Program-made: the position numbers and the translations under genes
Source: Corynebacterium sp. BD556
Lineage (GTDB): Bacteria > Actinomycetota > Actinomycetes > Mycobacteriales > Mycobacteriaceae
Length of the DNA: 64,000 nt
Reading direction: 5' to 3'
Assembly (NCBI RefSeq): GCF_038452275.1
Contig: NZ_CP141643.1
Location: 1,302,001 to 1,366,000 of the forward strand
The notes under the pieces: generated by a model
What the model saw: the letters and a program-made list of their open reading frames with translations, nothing else
The model's database searches: none
Told to the model about the DNA's origin: nothing
Part shown: in pieces, positions 54,606 through 63,150 of the stretch
Layout of the letters: every line of letters begins with the position of its first letter
How positions within the stretch are numbered: position 1 is the stretch's first letter

Positions 54606-55799
54606 ATGCCCACAGCATGCCCAGCTCCCACCCCGCGACTTATGCAAGCAGTCGACGAGCTCATCGATGCAGGCCAGTTGACTGCCCCGTGCGCCGCAGT
54701 CGACATCGCGGCCTTCGACCATAACGCCGCGCGGATGAAGGCCCGCTCCCTCGGCCTTCCCATCCGCGTGGCCTCGAAATCCTTGCGTAGCACACACGCT
54801 TTGCGGCGCGCCCTCGACCACGTTGGCTTCCAGGGCATCTTGTCCTACAGCTTGCCGGAAGCCATCAACCTCGTGCGCGTTGGCTTTGGCGATATCCTCG
54901 TTGCCTACCCGAGCGTAAACAAGCTCGCCCTGCGCGAGTTGGGTGCAGACGACCAACTCCTCAAAAACATCACCGTCATGGTAGATGACCCGGCACACCT
55001 CGACCTGATCTGCGAAAACACCTCCAAACCGGTGCGGGTGGCCATAGATATCGACTGCACCTTGAAACTTCCCGGCACCGCCATCGGGCCGCGGCGCTCC
55101 CCCATCCGCACCCCAGAGCAAACAGCCGACTTCGCCCGGCACATCGTGCGCCGCGGCAAGCTACGTCTCGTCGGGATGATGGGCTACGAAGGTCAAGTTG
55201 CCTCCGTCGCCGATGCGGAAACCGGCATCAATGGCGCGGTGAAACGCTGGATCAGAAAGACTTCAATGGCCGAATTGGTGCCACGCCGTGCGGCCTGTGT
55301 CGCCGCCGCCCGCGAGGTAGCAGACCTCGAGTTCGTCAACGGCGGCGGCACCGGCTCCCTCGGTGTCAGCGCATTGGACGATTCCCTGACCGAGCTTTCT
55401 GCTGGTTCCGGTTTCTACACCCCGGTCATCTTCGACAACTTCTCGGATATAGACCACGTCCCAGCCGCCTTCTTCGCGTGCCAAGTCTCCCGGCGGCCTG
55501 CCCCGGGTTGGGCCACTGTCAACTCCGGTGGGTGGATCGCCTCCGGCCCTCCCGCGAAAGACCGCCTGCCGTTGCCGGTCTACCCGGAAGGCCTCAGGTT
55601 TTCCGCAACCGAAGGCCCCGGGGAGGTCCAAACACCCCTGCACGGGGCGAAAAACCTCGACATTGGTGATCTGGTGTGGTTTCGCCATGCGAAGGCTGGA
55701 GAGATGATGGAACATGTGGACAAACTGGTTGCCGTAGACGCTGAAGGCAACCACGAATACTGGGACACGTACCGGGGGAAAGGATGGACATTGCGATGA
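54606..55799 (+). CDS. Amino acid deaminase/aldolase (PLP, alanine-racemase fold)
   Basis: A 397-residue fold-type III PLP enzyme. The Schiff-base lysine is K58 in IRVASKSLRS, followed by the barrel motifs GILSYSLPEAINLVRVGFGDILVAYPSV and ALDIDCTL-type AIDIDCTLKLPG, and a C-terminal beta domain with GDLVWFRHAKAGEMMEHVDKLVAVD that supplies metal ligands, as in D-threonine aldolase and D-serine dehydratase-like proteins. The reaction is probably on a D-amino acid or a hydroxy amino acid; the exact substrate is unknown. Its stop overlaps the next start by the ATGA pattern. Confidence 0.82.
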   Translation: MPTACPAPTPRLMQAVDELIDAGQLTAPCAAVDIAAFDHNAARMKARSLGLPIRVASKSLRSTHALRRALDHVGFQGILSYSLPEAINLVRVGFGDILVAYPSVNKLALRELGADDQLLKNITVMVDDPAHLDLICENTSKPVRVAIDIDCTLKLPGTAIGPRRSPIRTPEQTADFARHIVRRGKLRLVGMMGYEGQVASVADAETGINGAVKRWIRKTSMAELVPRRAACVAAAREVADLEFVNGGGTGSLGVSALDDSLTELSAGSGFYTPVIFDNFSDIDHVPAAFFACQVSRRPAPGWATVNSGGWIASGPPAKDRLPLPVYPEGLRFSATEGPGEVQTPLHGAKNLDIGDLVWFRHAKAGEMMEHVDKLVAVDAEGNHEYWDTYRGKGWTLR

Positions 55800-57100
55800 A
55801 GCGGCGCTTTCGTAACTGGTCGGGTTCGGTGCTGACCCACCCCAGCGACTTTCACTACCCGCGCACCATAGCCGAGGTATCCTCCCTGGTTAGTGCGGTG
55901 CCAAACATCCGCCCCTTCGGTTCGGCGCACTCTTTTAGCCCCTGTGCCGCCGGTGAGCACCACATGCTCAGCCTGGATAACCTTAACGGAGTGGTCAAGG
56001 TGGATCGCGAACGCAAGCGGGTCCGCTTCCTCGCCGGCACTCGGCTGCACCAGGTGCCGAAGCTGCTCGCTCCTTTCGGGCTTGCGCTGGCCAACCAAGG
56101 AGACATCAACACCCAATCCCTCGCCGGCGCGATTTCCACCTCCACCCACGGCACCGGCATCGCATGGACGGGCTTTGCTGGCACGGTCACGGGCCTTTCG
56201 CTTGTCGACGCCCACGGGCAACTGCGGGAATACTCCATCGACACCGACCCTGACCTGCTGCGCCTGGTCACAGTCTCCCTCGGCGCACTCGGGGTGATCG
56301 TAGAGGTGGAAATGCAGTGCGTCGACGCCTTCGACTTACTCGCGGTGGAAGCCACCGCCGACATCGACGAGGTCCTAGACACCTGGGAACAACGAACCCG
56401 GGCTGTCGACCACTTCGAGGCTTTTTGGTTTCCCCACACCGACAAAGCGATGGTGAAAAACAATACCCGCTTGCGCCCCGCAGAACCCGCGCCCGGCGGG
56501 GAGCCGAAAAAACGCAGCCGGATGACCAGGATCATTGAGGAGGAAATCGTGGGCAACGGCGCGTTCGCCGCCTCCCTCGCAGTGTCCCGCGCCTTCCCCA
56601 AAACTACCGGCTTTTTCAACGGCGTGGCGGTCGGCGCGATGGGCGCAAACACCTACCGCTGCCCCGCCCACGAGGTGTTTGCAACGCCTCGCCGGGTGCG
56701 CTTCCACGAAATGGAGTTCGCTGTGCCACTTGCCGACGGTCCCTCGACCGTCCGCCGCATCCGCACCGAGATCGACAGACGCGGCTGGCTCATCCCCTTT
56801 CCCCTTGAACTGCGCACCACAGCAGCCGACGATATCGCCCTGTCTACCTCCACGGGACGCGAATCTATGTATATCGCCTTCCACGTGCCGCGCGCGATGA
56901 ACCCACAGACATACTTCCCCATTGTCGAGGCGATTTTGCGCGAAGCTGGCGGGCGCCCCCACTGGGGCAAGATGCACACCATGACGGGAGAGGATTTAGC
57001 CCCGCTCTATCCGCGCTTCGACGAGTTTTGCGCCTTGCGCGCAGAAATGGACCCGCAGCGCCGATTCAGCTCCGACTACCTGCGAAGTTTGTTCGGCTAA
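55796..57100 (+). CDS. D-arabinono-1,4-lactone oxidase-like FAD oxidoreductase
   Basis: A 434-residue VAO-type flavoprotein. The FAD domain has IRPFGSAHSFSPCAAGEHHMLSLD and NQGDINTQSLAGAISTSTHGTG; the C-terminal ALO domain closes with GRPHWGKMHTMTGEDLAPLYPRFDEF (HWGK signature). It would oxidise a sugar lactone or polyol with oxygen. The ATG overlaps the previous stop (ATGA); an ATG four codons earlier with GGGGAAAGG directly before it is less well spaced. Coupling to the PLP enzyme suggests a shared pathway. Confidence 0.88.
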   Translation: MKRRFRNWSGSVLTHPSDFHYPRTIAEVSSLVSAVPNIRPFGSAHSFSPCAAGEHHMLSLDNLNGVVKVDRERKRVRFLAGTRLHQVPKLLAPFGLALANQGDINTQSLAGAISTSTHGTGIAWTGFAGTVTGLSLVDAHGQLREYSIDTDPDLLRLVTVSLGALGVIVEVEMQCVDAFDLLAVEATADIDEVLDTWEQRTRAVDHFEAFWFPHTDKAMVKNNTRLRPAEPAPGGEPKKRSRMTRIIEEEIVGNGAFAASLAVSRAFPKTTGFFNGVAVGAMGANTYRCPAHEVFATPRRVRFHEMEFAVPLADGPSTVRRIRTEIDRRGWLIPFPLELRTTAADDIALSTSTGRESMYIAFHVPRAMNPQTYFPIVEAILREAGGRPHWGKMHTMTGEDLAPLYPRFDEFCALRAEMDPQRRFSSDYLRSLFG

Positions 57101-57105
57101 GGGCT

Positions 57106-57738
57106 TTAGGCGAATAAACCCAGGGATGTGGAGCGGTAGACGCTGCCGAAAGGCGCATCCACTCGCACCCAACGCCCTGCCGTGGCAACACGCAGGTGGC
57201 GCGGCACATCAACGGAGGCGGAAAAACCCGGAATCAAACCAAGTGAGGTACAGGTGAAGATCATCCGCATGGGGATCTCCACTGGGTCGACGGAGTCAGC
57301 ATCCACCGTGAGCACAGTCTGATTCAAAAGGGCCGCTGGCGGGCCAAGAGGGCCAGAAAACTGGCGGGCGAGGGCGCGCCCGTCGTCGGCAAGTTTGCGC
57401 ACCACACTGACCGGGACGGTGTCTCGTTCGACGAACCCTTCCTTCGGCGGCAAGGCACCCGGCCAGTTGGGGTCGCGCGGATTGCCCACCTCGGCGGAGT
57501 TCGACTTCAGCGCCCGCAGCAGATCGTTCGCTGAGACTACCGCGCCGTCGCGGGAGGCGATCGCCTCAACACGGCGCGAGGCGACACAGTCAAAAGGAGT
57601 GGTAACGAAGACGTCGACAAGCATCTCCCCCAGCACCGAAAAACGCGCGCTGGCCGCGGCGTCGAGGCCCGTGGCGCGCCCAACGAGCGCGGTCAAACCC
57701 GCACCGCCACGGTACACCCGCAGCGTCTCACTTCGCAC
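57106..57738 (-). CDS. Conserved hypothetical protein, Rv2474c-like
   Basis: A 210-residue protein with no signal peptide or membrane helix. It has alternating beta-strand segments (ARFSVLGEMLVDVFVTTPFDCVASRRVEAIAS) and closes with GRWVRVDAPFGSVYRSTSLGLFA. It lies directly after the thioesterase gene and overlaps it by 11 bp, as Rv2474c does with Rv2475c in M. tuberculosis. A hotdog-like thioesterase relationship is possible, but I see no catalytic motif. Function unknown. Confidence 0.72.
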   Translation of the reverse strand: MRSETLRVYRGGAGLTALVGRATGLDAAASARFSVLGEMLVDVFVTTPFDCVASRRVEAIASRDGAVVSANDLLRALKSNSAEVGNPRDPNWPGALPPKEGFVERDTVPVSVVRKLADDGRALARQFSGPLGPPAALLNQTVLTVDADSVDPVEIPMRMIFTCTSLGLIPGFSASVDVPRHLRVATAGRWVRVDAPFGSVYRSTSLGLFA

Positions 57739-58126
57739 TGGCGAGAATCCCCATCTCCCGCTGCGTGATCGCGCGCGGAGTTGCGGTGGCGGTGTCTACG
57801 ACCACGAGCACGCTAGTGACGGTGCAGCACACCCGGCCCTGCCGATCAAGGATGCTTTGCCGGGTGGTAAACGACGTGTTGCCGATCTCCGCAACCTCCG
57901 TGCGCACCGTCACCTCGCTGGTGTCCGGCAAAATCGGCCGGGAGTAATCGGCCTCCACGCGGCGCACGAAAACCGGCAGGCCAGTGGCGCCGCCGAAGCG
58001 CTCATTGCTAAACGCAATGCGCGCCTCCTGGGCGTACTCAATGTAGGTGAGGTTGTTGATGTGGCCAAAGCGGTCCACATCACCCCACCTGACGGGGACA
58101 GTGATTTCGTGAATCAGATTCTCCAT
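57728..58126 (-). CDS. Acyl-CoA thioesterase, 4HBT hotdog family
   Basis: A 132-residue hotdog-fold protein. The catalytic aspartate lies in VRWGDVDRFGHINNLTYIEYAQEARIAFSN, the YbgC/4HBT signature; then SRPILPDTSEVTVRTEVAEIGNTSFTTRQSI. It hydrolyses acyl-CoA thioesters. Corresponds in position to Rv2475c. It starts 6 bp after ettA, and no glutamate dehydrogenase gene lies between them as it does in mycobacteria. Confidence 0.88.
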   Translation of the reverse strand: MENLIHEITVPVRWGDVDRFGHINNLTYIEYAQEARIAFSNERFGGATGLPVFVRRVEADYSRPILPDTSEVTVRTEVAEIGNTSFTTRQSILDRQGRVCCTVTSVLVVVDTATATPRAITQREMGILASAK

Positions 58127-58132
58127 GGCACT

Positions 58133-59803
58133 TTAACGGGTCAGTCGGCGGTGGGTCACACGCGTTGGCTTCGCAGCCTCCTCGCCGAGGCGCTCCACCT
58201 TGTTGTGCTCATAGTCACCGAAGTTGCCTTCGAACCAGAACCACGCGCCCTCCTCCACGTTGCCTTCCCAGGCGAGGATGTGGGTGCAGGTGCGGTCCAA
58301 AAACCAGCGGTCGTGCGAAATGACCACCGCGCAGCCCGGGAATTGCTGCAAGGCGTTTTCCAGGGAACCCAAAGTCTCAACATCTAGGTCGTTGGTCGGC
58401 TCATCGAGCAGAATCAGGTTTCCGCCCTGTTTCAGTGTCAGCGCCAAGTTCAGGCGGTTGCGCTCACCACCAGACAAAACCTTTGAAGGTTTCTGCTGGT
58501 CAGCACCTTTGAAACCGAAGGCCGACAGGTAGGCACGAGATGGCATCTCGTTTTGGCCGACGTGGATGTAGTCCAAGCCGTCGGAGACAACCTCCCACAC
58601 CGTTTTCTCCGGGTCGATGTTTTCGCGGCCCTGGTCAACGTAGCTGAGCTGGACCGTCTCGCCGATGTCGACCGAGCCTGAATCCGGCTGTTCCAACCCA
58701 ACGATCGTCTTAAACAGGGTCGATTTGCCTACACCGTTGGGGCCGATGACGCCGACGATGCCGTTGCGGGGCAGCGTAAACGACAAGTCTTTGATCAAGA
58801 CACGGCCGTCGAATCCCTTGGTGAGCTGGTTTACCTCGACAACCTTGTTTCCCAACCGCGGCGGTGTCGGGATCTGAATTTCCTCGAAGTCGAGCTTGCG
58901 GTACTGCTCCGCCTCGGCAGCCATCTCCTCGTAGCGCTCCAAACGGGCCTTATTTTTAGCCTGCCGCGCCTTCGGGGAGGAGCGGACCCACTCCAACTCA
59001 TTCTTCAGCCGCTTCTGCAGCTTCTGGTCCTTCTTGCCGGCGACCTCCAAACGCTCCGACTTCTTCTCCAGGTAGGTGGAGTAGTTGCCCTCGTAAGGGT
59101 AAAGCTTGCCGCGGTCGACCTCGCAGATCCACTCGGCGACGTTGTCCAGGAAGTACCGGTCGTGGGTGATGGCCAAAACGGCACCCTTGTAGTCCTGGAG
59201 GTGGCGCTCCAGCCACAGGACGGACTCGGCGTCTAGGTGGTTCGTGGGCTCGTCGAGAAGCAACAGGTCCGGCTCCTGCAAAAGCAGCTTGGCTAAGGCG
59301 ACGCGGCGACGCTCACCGCCGGAAAGGTGGGTGACGGGCTCGTCGGCGGGAGGGCAACGCAAAGCGTCCAACGCCTGCTCAATTTTGGAGTCAACCTCCC
59401 AAGCGTCAGCGGCGTCGAGCGCCTCCTGGAGCTTGCCCATCTCCTCCATGAGCTCATCGGAGTAGTTGGTGGCCATCTCCTCAGCGATCTGCTCGAAACG
59501 CTGCTTCTTTTCAAAGATATCCCCCAGGCCCTCCTCTACGTTTTCGCGGACGGTCTTTTCCTCGTTCAGCGGTGGTTCCTGCAAAAGGATGCCGACGGAG
59601 GCACCCGGGTCCAAAAAGGCCTCGCCGTTGTTCGGCTGGTCAATGCCGGCCATGATCTTCAAAAGCGAAGACTTGCCCGCACCGTTGGGGCCAACGACAC
59701 CAATCTTGGCGCCGGGATAAAAGGCCATGGTGACGTTGTCCAAAATGACTTTGTCACCGATGGCCCTGCGAACGTTTTTCATCGTGTAGATGAACTCAGC
59801 CAC
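58133..59803 (-). CDS. ettA: Energy-dependent translational throttle protein EttA
   Basis: A 556-residue ABC-F ATPase that binds the ribosomal E site and gates the first elongation cycle by ATP/ADP ratio. Two ABC domains are visible: Walker A GPNGAGKSSLLK and GPNGVGKSTLFK, signatures THLSGGERRRVALAKLLL and VLSGGERNRLNLALTL, Walker B LLLLDEPTNHLD and LILLDEPTNDLD, joined by the basic P-site tRNA-interacting linker (ERLEVAGKKDQKLQKRLKNELEW). No membrane domain is fused. It corresponds to Rv2477c. Confidence 0.97.
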   Translation of the reverse strand: MAEFIYTMKNVRRAIGDKVILDNVTMAFYPGAKIGVVGPNGAGKSSLLKIMAGIDQPNNGEAFLDPGASVGILLQEPPLNEEKTVRENVEEGLGDIFEKKQRFEQIAEEMATNYSDELMEEMGKLQEALDAADAWEVDSKIEQALDALRCPPADEPVTHLSGGERRRVALAKLLLQEPDLLLLDEPTNHLDAESVLWLERHLQDYKGAVLAITHDRYFLDNVAEWICEVDRGKLYPYEGNYSTYLEKKSERLEVAGKKDQKLQKRLKNELEWVRSSPKARQAKNKARLERYEEMAAEAEQYRKLDFEEIQIPTPPRLGNKVVEVNQLTKGFDGRVLIKDLSFTLPRNGIVGVIGPNGVGKSTLFKTIVGLEQPDSGSVDIGETVQLSYVDQGRENIDPEKTVWEVVSDGLDYIHVGQNEMPSRAYLSAFGFKGADQQKPSKVLSGGERNRLNLALTLKQGGNLILLDEPTNDLDVETLGSLENALQQFPGCAVVISHDRWFLDRTCTHILAWEGNVEEGAWFWFEGNFGDYEHNKVERLGEEAAKPTRVTHRRLTR

Positions 59804-59871
59804 GTGTTAATCCCCTTCAAGTCGAAAGAATTCTCCACTCAGGGTACATCACCAGCACGCGGCGAGTTCTG

Positions 59872-60375
59872 CTAGAACGGGGCTGCGTCGCCGTCGTCTG
59901 CGGGCGCGGCAAGCAGATCCTCTGCTGTTTTCGCCTCCATCTTCTCCTGGCCCTCCAACGTGTTGCCGGAAACGTTGGTGCGCACCGATGAAACCTGGAA
60001 GTTGCTCAACTCGAAACCGATACGGCTGGCCTTGAGCTTCGTTTTGTATTGCGTTTCCTCCTTAGAATTGCCCAAGTGGTCAAAGACCTCCTTCTGCCAG
60101 CTTTCAGAGACGAACAAGCCGGTGACAAGAACCGGGAAACCTTTCCGCAGGGAAACGGCGGCGTTGACGGCGAGCTGGCCCCAACATTCCACGGTGACGT
60201 AAAGAACGTCGGTGTCGTTCCAAACCGGGTTGCCTTGGGCGTCGGTTTCCTCTGTGCGGTAGCGGCGGGAGGTGGCGACGCGGAGTTTGCACAGCTTCGC
60301 GCCGCTTTCTTCAAACTTTTGAAATTCCGGGTTGGCGGTCAGGTTTCCGCTGATAGTGACTGGCATTTGGCTCAT
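59872..60375 (-). CDS. ssb: Single-stranded DNA-binding protein (SsbB-like)
   Basis: A 167-residue OB-fold protein: MPVTISGNLTANPEFQKFEESGAKLCKLRVATSRR followed by VTVECWGQLAVNAAVSLRKGFPVLVTGLF and IGFELSNFQVS. The C-terminal tip is DDGDAAPF, not the canonical DDDIPF peptide that recruits DNA-repair partners, and the tail is short. Position matches Rv2478c, the second mycobacterial SSB, so I read it as the paralogue and not the replication SSB. The ATG at 60375 has GGGGGA upstream. Confidence 0.9.
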   Translation of the reverse strand: MSQMPVTISGNLTANPEFQKFEESGAKLCKLRVATSRRYRTEETDAQGNPVWNDTDVLYVTVECWGQLAVNAAVSLRKGFPVLVTGLFVSESWQKEVFDHLGNSKEETQYKTKLKASRIGFELSNFQVSSVRTNVSGNTLEGQEKMEAKTAEDLLAAPADDGDAAPF

Positions 60376-60527
60376 GGTTTCCCCCTTTTTTGATGACGAG
60401 CACCTGAGCCGCGGTTTCGGCCCAGTGCGCCCCAGTGTCACGCATGGGCCACCGACAGGGAAGGCACAGAAGAAAAAGCCTGTGGAAAAGCCCGGAAATT
60501 GTCCACATGCCGAAAATTCTTCGGGTT

Positions 60528-62528
60528 TTACTTGCCCTGGTTGCTCATCTTGGAGTATTGGGCGAGCATCTCGTTATAGCGGTGCCACTCCTCGTCGTCG
60601 TTTTCCGCGGCGCGGCGATCAACCTCGCGGGTTTCCTCCCGGTCCTCAACCAGCCACGCCCAAAACAGCACGCCAAAGACGATGACGAGTGGGAAGGATC
60701 CGGAGGCCCAGGCGATCCCGCCGCCGACCTTTTGATCGGCGAGCAAATCCGGCTGCCACGGCAGCATGAGCGAGCGGTAAAACTCCTCCCCCATGACCAC
60801 GTTGAGCTGCATCAGGTACACGCCCATGAACAGGTGGATGGGCATGGACACCCACAGCCACGCCAGGCGGGCCCGCGCGGATACCCGGCCCTCGATATGG
60901 TCCGGGCCGATCAGTTCCCAGAAGTAGAAGTACCCAGACACTAGGAAGACGGCGTTCATAATGACGTGCCCGGCGTGCTCGGAGATCATCAGGTTGTAGA
61001 GCGGAATGGAGACGTACATGACGTAGAAGATGAACACGAATTGCACCACAGAGACCGGCGGGAAAGTGATGATTTTAAGGAAGCGGGAGCGCTCGAAGCT
61101 TTCGACCCACAGGCGGGCATTAAACTCCCCTTCCGGATACGCACTTTTGATTAGGGTCAGCGGCGCGCCAAGGACGAGGGCGACCGGCACTGCCATGGAG
61201 AGGATCATGTGCACCACCATGTGCGCGGTAAAAGAGGCCGGCATGTGCAGCCCGATACCGGAGGACAGCGTAATTACTGTGATTGCATTGCCGGTAAGCC
61301 ACCACGCGGTGCGGCCCACCGGCCAGTTTTTCACGCGGCGCACTAACCACAAGTAGTACACCGCAAATAGTACGGCAATTGCGCTAAACAGAAGCTCCGG
61401 GCGCCACATCCCCAGCCAATTCCACGTGGTCAAAGGCTCGTTAAGCTCGTATCCCATCTTCAGCTGCATCTCTGACAGGTTCGGATCGCGTGGAGGCGGC
61501 GGCGGGGTGCGCCCGAGAGTGACCGCCAACCCAGTGACTGAAGCCATGACGAAAACCTCGACGAGCGCGAGACGCACAAACCCGGTTTCGGTGCGCCGCA
61601 GTTGCGGGATGGTAATTTGGCGGTGCGCGAAACCGAACAGCCCGAGCACTGCCAGTCCAACTGCCTTGAGGATGAGCACGCGACCGTAGCTGTAGGTGGT
61701 GAGATCTTCTGGGTGCACGCGGATCGCCGCGTTGACCAGACCGGAAACTAGCATGACGGCGAAGGCGAACAGCGCGATGCGTGAGTAGCGCTCAACCGCG
61801 TTAGCAAGGTTGGGGCCGAGCCTGCGGCCGTGGGCGACCAGCGCCATGAGGGCACCGACCCACAGCAGCATAAACACGAGGTGCCACAGGTAGGAGTTTG
61901 TGCCGAAGTCGTGGTCGCCGCCGGCCGCGGAGTGACCCGTCAGCCCCAGTGGCATGATCGACAACACCGAGCCAAAAAACAGCGCCACCTGCGACCACCA
62001 GGAGTGACTAATCAAGGCCGCCACCCCCACCACGAAGGAGATCGCGCCGACGATGAGCCAAACGCGGGCGTCGGAAACCTGCGCCAGGGCAATCTCCCAG
62101 GACGCTGGTTGCAGTACGACGGAGGCAAAGGGGGTGCCGGAGACGTCGGAAAGCACGAGCGGAATCATACAAAGAGAGATCACAGCAACGCTTATCGACG
62201 CCCATCCGCCCGCACGCGCCGCCAGGTGAGCGTCGACAGTCAAACGCGCGCCGTTTAAATCCGCGCTGCTTTGCTTCGGCGGGATGAGAAACGCGGAGAA
62301 CAGGAAAGACCCGGCAGCGAGCGCCACGAGCATCCAGGCGGCGCCACGCAACGCGGGCAGGCCGAAGGTAGTGATGGCACCCGGGTCGGGGATGCCGAGC
62401 ACGGCGAGCGATTCGGTGAGAAACTTCTGCGCCACACCACCGGCGACAAGTGCTCCCACCACCACAGCAGAGAGGTAGAAAGGCCAGGCCACACGCACCG
62501 ATAATTTCTCCGACATGGGCTTAACCAT
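60528..62528 (-). CDS. CopD / CtaG-type membrane protein (cytochrome c oxidase assembly)
   Basis: A 666-residue polytopic protein with about 16 membrane segments. The N-terminal half includes the CopD copper-resistance core (LWHLVFMLLWVGALMALVAHGRR, with IRVHPEDLTTYSYGRVLILKA), the C-terminal half the CtaG_2 region (GLHMPASFTAHMVVHMILSMAVPVALVLGAPLTL, HIEGRVSARARLAWLWVSMPIHLFMGVYLMQ). Histidine and methionine-rich loops fit copper handling for the aa3 oxidase. The ATG at 62528 or 62516 may be used; GAAAG lies upstream of the first. It is followed by ssb after a gap of about 150 bp. Confidence 0.88.
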   Translation of the reverse strand: MVKPMSEKLSVRVAWPFYLSAVVVGALVAGGVAQKFLTESLAVLGIPDPGAITTFGLPALRGAAWMLVALAAGSFLFSAFLIPPKQSSADLNGARLTVDAHLAARAGGWASISVAVISLCMIPLVLSDVSGTPFASVVLQPASWEIALAQVSDARVWLIVGAISFVVGVAALISHSWWSQVALFFGSVLSIMPLGLTGHSAAGGDHDFGTNSYLWHLVFMLLWVGALMALVAHGRRLGPNLANAVERYSRIALFAFAVMLVSGLVNAAIRVHPEDLTTYSYGRVLILKAVGLAVLGLFGFAHRQITIPQLRRTETGFVRLALVEVFVMASVTGLAVTLGRTPPPPPRDPNLSEMQLKMGYELNEPLTTWNWLGMWRPELLFSAIAVLFAVYYLWLVRRVKNWPVGRTAWWLTGNAITVITLSSGIGLHMPASFTAHMVVHMILSMAVPVALVLGAPLTLIKSAYPEGEFNARLWVESFERSRFLKIITFPPVSVVQFVFIFYVMYVSIPLYNLMISEHAGHVIMNAVFLVSGYFYFWELIGPDHIEGRVSARARLAWLWVSMPIHLFMGVYLMQLNVVMGEEFYRSLMLPWQPDLLADQKVGGGIAWASGSFPLVIVFGVLFWAWLVEDREETREVDRRAAENDDEEWHRYNEMLAQYSKMSNQGK

Positions 62529-62572
62529 ACTTTCGGTGGAGCCGGGAACCCAACTGCTACACTAAGCGCGCT

Positions 62573-62649
62573 GCCTCCGTAGCTCAGTGGATTAGAGCAT
62601 CCGGTTTCTACCCGGCTGGTCGCGGGTTCGAATCCTGCCGGGGGCGCCA
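62573..62649 (+). tRNA. tRNA-Arg (anticodon UCU)
   Basis: Acceptor GCCTCCG/CGGGGGC (one G-U pair), D-arm GCTC...GAGC, anticodon loop TTTCTAC, T-loop TTCGAAT, discriminator G, with CCA encoded. The first anticodon-stem pair is a T-C mismatch (TCCGG against CCGGC). Confidence 0.92.
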
Positions 62650-62661
62650 TTGTCATCGGTG

Positions 62662-63110
62662 GCGACATAGTTGACAGATCAGTCGCGACATGGTGGACAA
62701 ACCGGTGTCTCGGTTTTTGCTTTTCCGGGGGCGCCGGTTTTGAGTTTTTGAGGTCCGGGACGGGGCCCTTCATGGTTTTCGCAGGGCGTAAGGCCCTTGC
62801 GGGATGCGCCACAAATTTCACGACTCACCACTTCCCAGACTGCCTGGGGAAGGTCTCAGGCGAGCGACGTGGGTGCTGTGATCTCCGCACCGTCGGCCTC
62901 GCCTTTTACCTCGGTCTGACCGCGGGGTCGGTAACTGTCACCGCACCCCTTCGCCGCTCTTGGGCCGGGTTGGCCTTGTCAACCATGTCGCAACTGGGCT
63001 GTCAACCATCACCCCATGATGTTTCCCCCTATTGAAGTGTCAATGATGGCGCGGTTGATCTGGCAACCGTCACAACTTTAGTCCCAGGCACGCGGTGTCA
63101 ACTATGTCGT
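62662..63110 (+). repeat. tRNA-adjacent repeat element, copy at tRNA-Arg, with both ends
   Basis: Outer inverted repeats CGACATAGTTGACA (62663-62676) and TGTCAACTATGTCG (63096-63109) and inner inverted repeats GCGACATGGTGGACAA (62685-62700) and TTGTCAACCATGTCGC (62976-62991) bound about 450 bp with no transposase. A terminator-like palindrome CCGGTG...CGCCGG plus T-run follows the left boxes. This looks like a decayed or non-autonomous insertion element. Confidence 0.75.
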
Positions 63111-63150
63111 GACTTCAGACGGAAAGATGCACGAGGTGTAACCCTGCGCT

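Noticed and set aside
62255-62821. 188-codon minus-strand frame
   Set aside because: It runs antisense through tRNA-Arg and then out of frame with the CopD/CtaG gene; a shadow frame.
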